Assembly (NCBI RefSeq): GCF_043945595.1
Contig: NZ_JBIFNP010000001.1
Location: forward strand, 4,216,001-4,280,000
Direction: 5' to 3'
Source: Paenibacillus_S sp043945595
GTDB lineage: Bacteria > Bacillota > Bacilli > Paenibacillales > NBRC-103111
DNA length: 64,000 nt
Part shown: in pieces, positions 62,811 to 64,000 of the stretch
Numbering within the stretch: position 1 is the first letter of the stretch
Layout: every line of letters starts with the position of its first letter
Program-made: the position numbers and the translations under genes
The notes under the pieces: generated by a model
The model's database searches: none
Told to the model about the DNA's origin: nothing
The model's input: only the letters and a program-made list of their open reading frames with translations

Positions 62811-63218
62811 TTAGCAGGTCAGCTGCGGCGATCCGGGCGAAAGCTGCATAAATTCAATCCGGTTCCCGTCCGGATCCTTGGCCCAGCATTGATAGTTCGT
62901 ATCTTTCCCCTGCTTGGGCTCTACATCCAGGGTCACACCGTTGGCCTTGAGATGATTGGCGATCTGATGAATATCTTCCACTTCCAGGCACAGGTGATTA
63001 AAGCCGATCGGCTTTATAACCGGCTCCGGTTTGTTAACTCCGCCGTAAAACAGCTCTATAAATTGTCCCTCGCAAACTTTAATATATTGAATCCACGGCT
63101 TGTCTTCGTTATCGTGCAGTTCAAACGCTTTCTGAAATCCCAGAATGTCGCAGTAAAAATGAAGAGATTGCTCCATATCCTGCACCGTCAAAGCAATATG
63201 CCCTATACGCTTGATCAT
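62811..63218 (-). CDS. VOC family (glyoxalase-like) protein
   Basis: This encodes 135 residues of two beta-alpha-beta-beta-beta units: IGHIALTVQDMEQSLHFYCD, then FNHLCLEVEDIHQIANHLKA and WAKDPDGNRIEFMQLSP. His and Glu positions match the metal site of glyoxalase I-like proteins. Substrate unknown. AGGAGG precedes ATG. Confidence 0.85.
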   Translation of the reverse strand: MIKRIGHIALTVQDMEQSLHFYCDILGFQKAFELHDNEDKPWIQYIKVCEGQFIELFYGGVNKPEPVIKPIGFNHLCLEVEDIHQIANHLKANGVTLDVEPKQGKDTNYQCWAKDPDGNRIEFMQLSPGSPQLTC

Positions 63219-63319
63219 TTGGAACGCCCGCCTCCTCCTTGGTATGAGCGAAATGCCTACGCTCTTCTACCATCATATAGAATTTCATATGAAAATATAA
63301 GGGCTGAAGACGATTTCAT

Positions 63320-63341
63320 TTAGTTACCTTAAGGTAACTAA
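63320..63341. promoter_or_regulatory. perfect 22-bp palindrome, candidate operator
   Basis: TTAGTTACCTTAAGGTAACT continues with AA, a perfect dyad. It is about 100 bases upstream of the VOC gene and between it and copy 3 of the dispersed repeat. It resembles two-fold operators of winged-helix repressors; the regulator is unknown. Confidence 0.5.
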
Positions 63342-63358
63342 GCCGCTTAAACGGCAAC

Positions 63359-63421
63359 AAAACAACCCCACAAAGTGGGGCTTATGCTTCGAAGCGGACT
63401 CAGGTACTTTGCGGGGACCCC
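63359..63421 (-). repeat. dispersed structured repeat, copy 3
   Basis: The core is identical to copy 1 over ACCCCACAAAGTGGGGCTTA and onward, except one base. The flank ATAACATAT is missing and the copy joins TCATGTCAAAAAA directly. It lies 3' of the 63495-63965 gene. Confidence 0.85.
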
Positions 63422-63494
63422 GTCATGTCAAAAAAAGCGCTGCGCGCATCGGCACGCCAGCCCTTTTTCGATGGGCCCCGCAAGCCCCGCTTAT

Positions 63495-63965
63495 TCATCG
63501 TTTCTTCCTGCGGCGTTTGATCTGCCGCCTGCCGCCTGGTTTCAAACTGGCTGTCACCGCTTTGGAGGAAGCGAACGAGCCGATCATTTTGAACATCGGT
63601 CCCATCTGCTGGAACAGCTTGAATACTTGATTCGCTTTCGTCATCATCGAAATGATACCGTCAACCCCTCCAAACAAGGACAGGAAGGATCCGGCCCCCT
63701 GCGCCGGAGCGGCAGCGGCTCTATCGGCGTCTAAGGCTGCACCTTCGGCGGTGTCCGTACTGCCTCCGCCGTTTTGAGTGAGCGACGGCTCGACATAGCT
63801 TTCGTAATCCGCAGGCCCCGAATAACCGCGGACGGGCCTTTTCCGTTTCGAGTAGGAAGGTTTCCCCGCCTTAACGCTACCTGCTCTGGAAGGATTGGTC
63901 TTCAACGTATTCGTCCTGGATGGGGCTGCTTTGGATACGGTCGGTTTACCCACATTTTTTTTCAT
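63495..63965 (-). CDS. basic hypothetical protein
   Basis: This encodes 156 residues from ATG 63965 (AAAGGGA upstream). The N-terminal third is Lys/Arg/Ser-rich, the C-terminus ends in a run of Arg/Lys (RRQIKRRRKKR). Between them a hydrophobic helix region (FLSLFGGVDGIISMMTKANQ, FQQMGPMFKMIGSFASSKAV) resembles YqfQ/VrrA-type spore proteins in its Q-x-G-P pattern. This is a tentative likeness only. Confidence 0.5.
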   Translation of the reverse strand: MKKNVGKPTVSKAAPSRTNTLKTNPSRAGSVKAGKPSYSKRKRPVRGYSGPADYESYVEPSLTQNGGGSTDTAEGAALDADRAAAAPAQGAGSFLSLFGGVDGIISMMTKANQVFKLFQQMGPMFKMIGSFASSKAVTASLKPGGRRQIKRRRKKR

Positions 63966-64000
63966 ACGAATCCCTTTCCTTTGCTTAATCATGTTGTTCC

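Noticed and set aside
1..64000. tRNA or rRNA genes
   Set aside because: No cloverleaf arms, CCA ends or rRNA motifs were seen.

Overview
The window looks like the chromosome of an endospore-forming member of the Bacillales, most likely Paenibacillus or a close relative (inference from gene content and order). Reading right to left on the minus strand, 7.6-43.6 kb follows the order known from Bacillus subtilis: mntR, patatin-like yqhO, aroQ, yqhT, efp, yqhV, spoIIIAA-AH, accB-accC, asp23, nusB, folD, xseA-xseB, ispA, dxs, tlyA, argR, recN, spoIVB, spo0A. A partial steA-like gene lies at the left edge.

Left flank (1-7.4 kb): small or decayed genes (hypotheticals, a broken Nudix gene, a zinc-ribbon protein, yqzG), an intact IS256-family element that separates a ribosome-binding site from its start codon, and an A+T-rich stretch with acetyltransferases and a MazG-like gene.

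Spore and housekeeping core (7.5-43.7 kb): spo0A has three candidate 0A boxes; the spoIIIA operon has a good SigE-like promoter. Between ispA and dxs lies a gene-free 770-bp interval with its own strong promoter, followed by a four-helix membrane protein. That matches the genomic position of the OLE RNA and its partner OapA. An IS1182-family element with an amber codon sits in the terminator region of spoIIIAH. A phosphosulfolactate synthase/phosphatase pair (spore sulfolactate), lysC, a VanZ-like gene and yqhQ/yqhR are also here.

Right flank (43.8-64 kb): mntR and splB, ccdA, a zinc ABC transporter with Zur-like sites, an oxidoreductase, metG behind a T-box, yidD, an operon of an FHA-winged-helix protein with a MurA variant (Asp in place of the catalytic Cys) and an inositol-monophosphatase-like protein, two repetitive secreted proteins, two aldo/keto reductases, a broken Tet(M)-like GTPase, a VOC protein and a basic hypothetical protein.

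Two repeat families recur: a structured dispersed palindrome (four copies) and a GCTTACGAAG-hairpin leader repeat upstream of argR and accC. About 15 otherwise normal genes, including essential ones (accC, dxs, folD), carry single-base shifts, nearly all +1 insertions. This points to insertion errors in the assembly rather than true gene loss, although three in-frame nonsense codons look like real substitutions.
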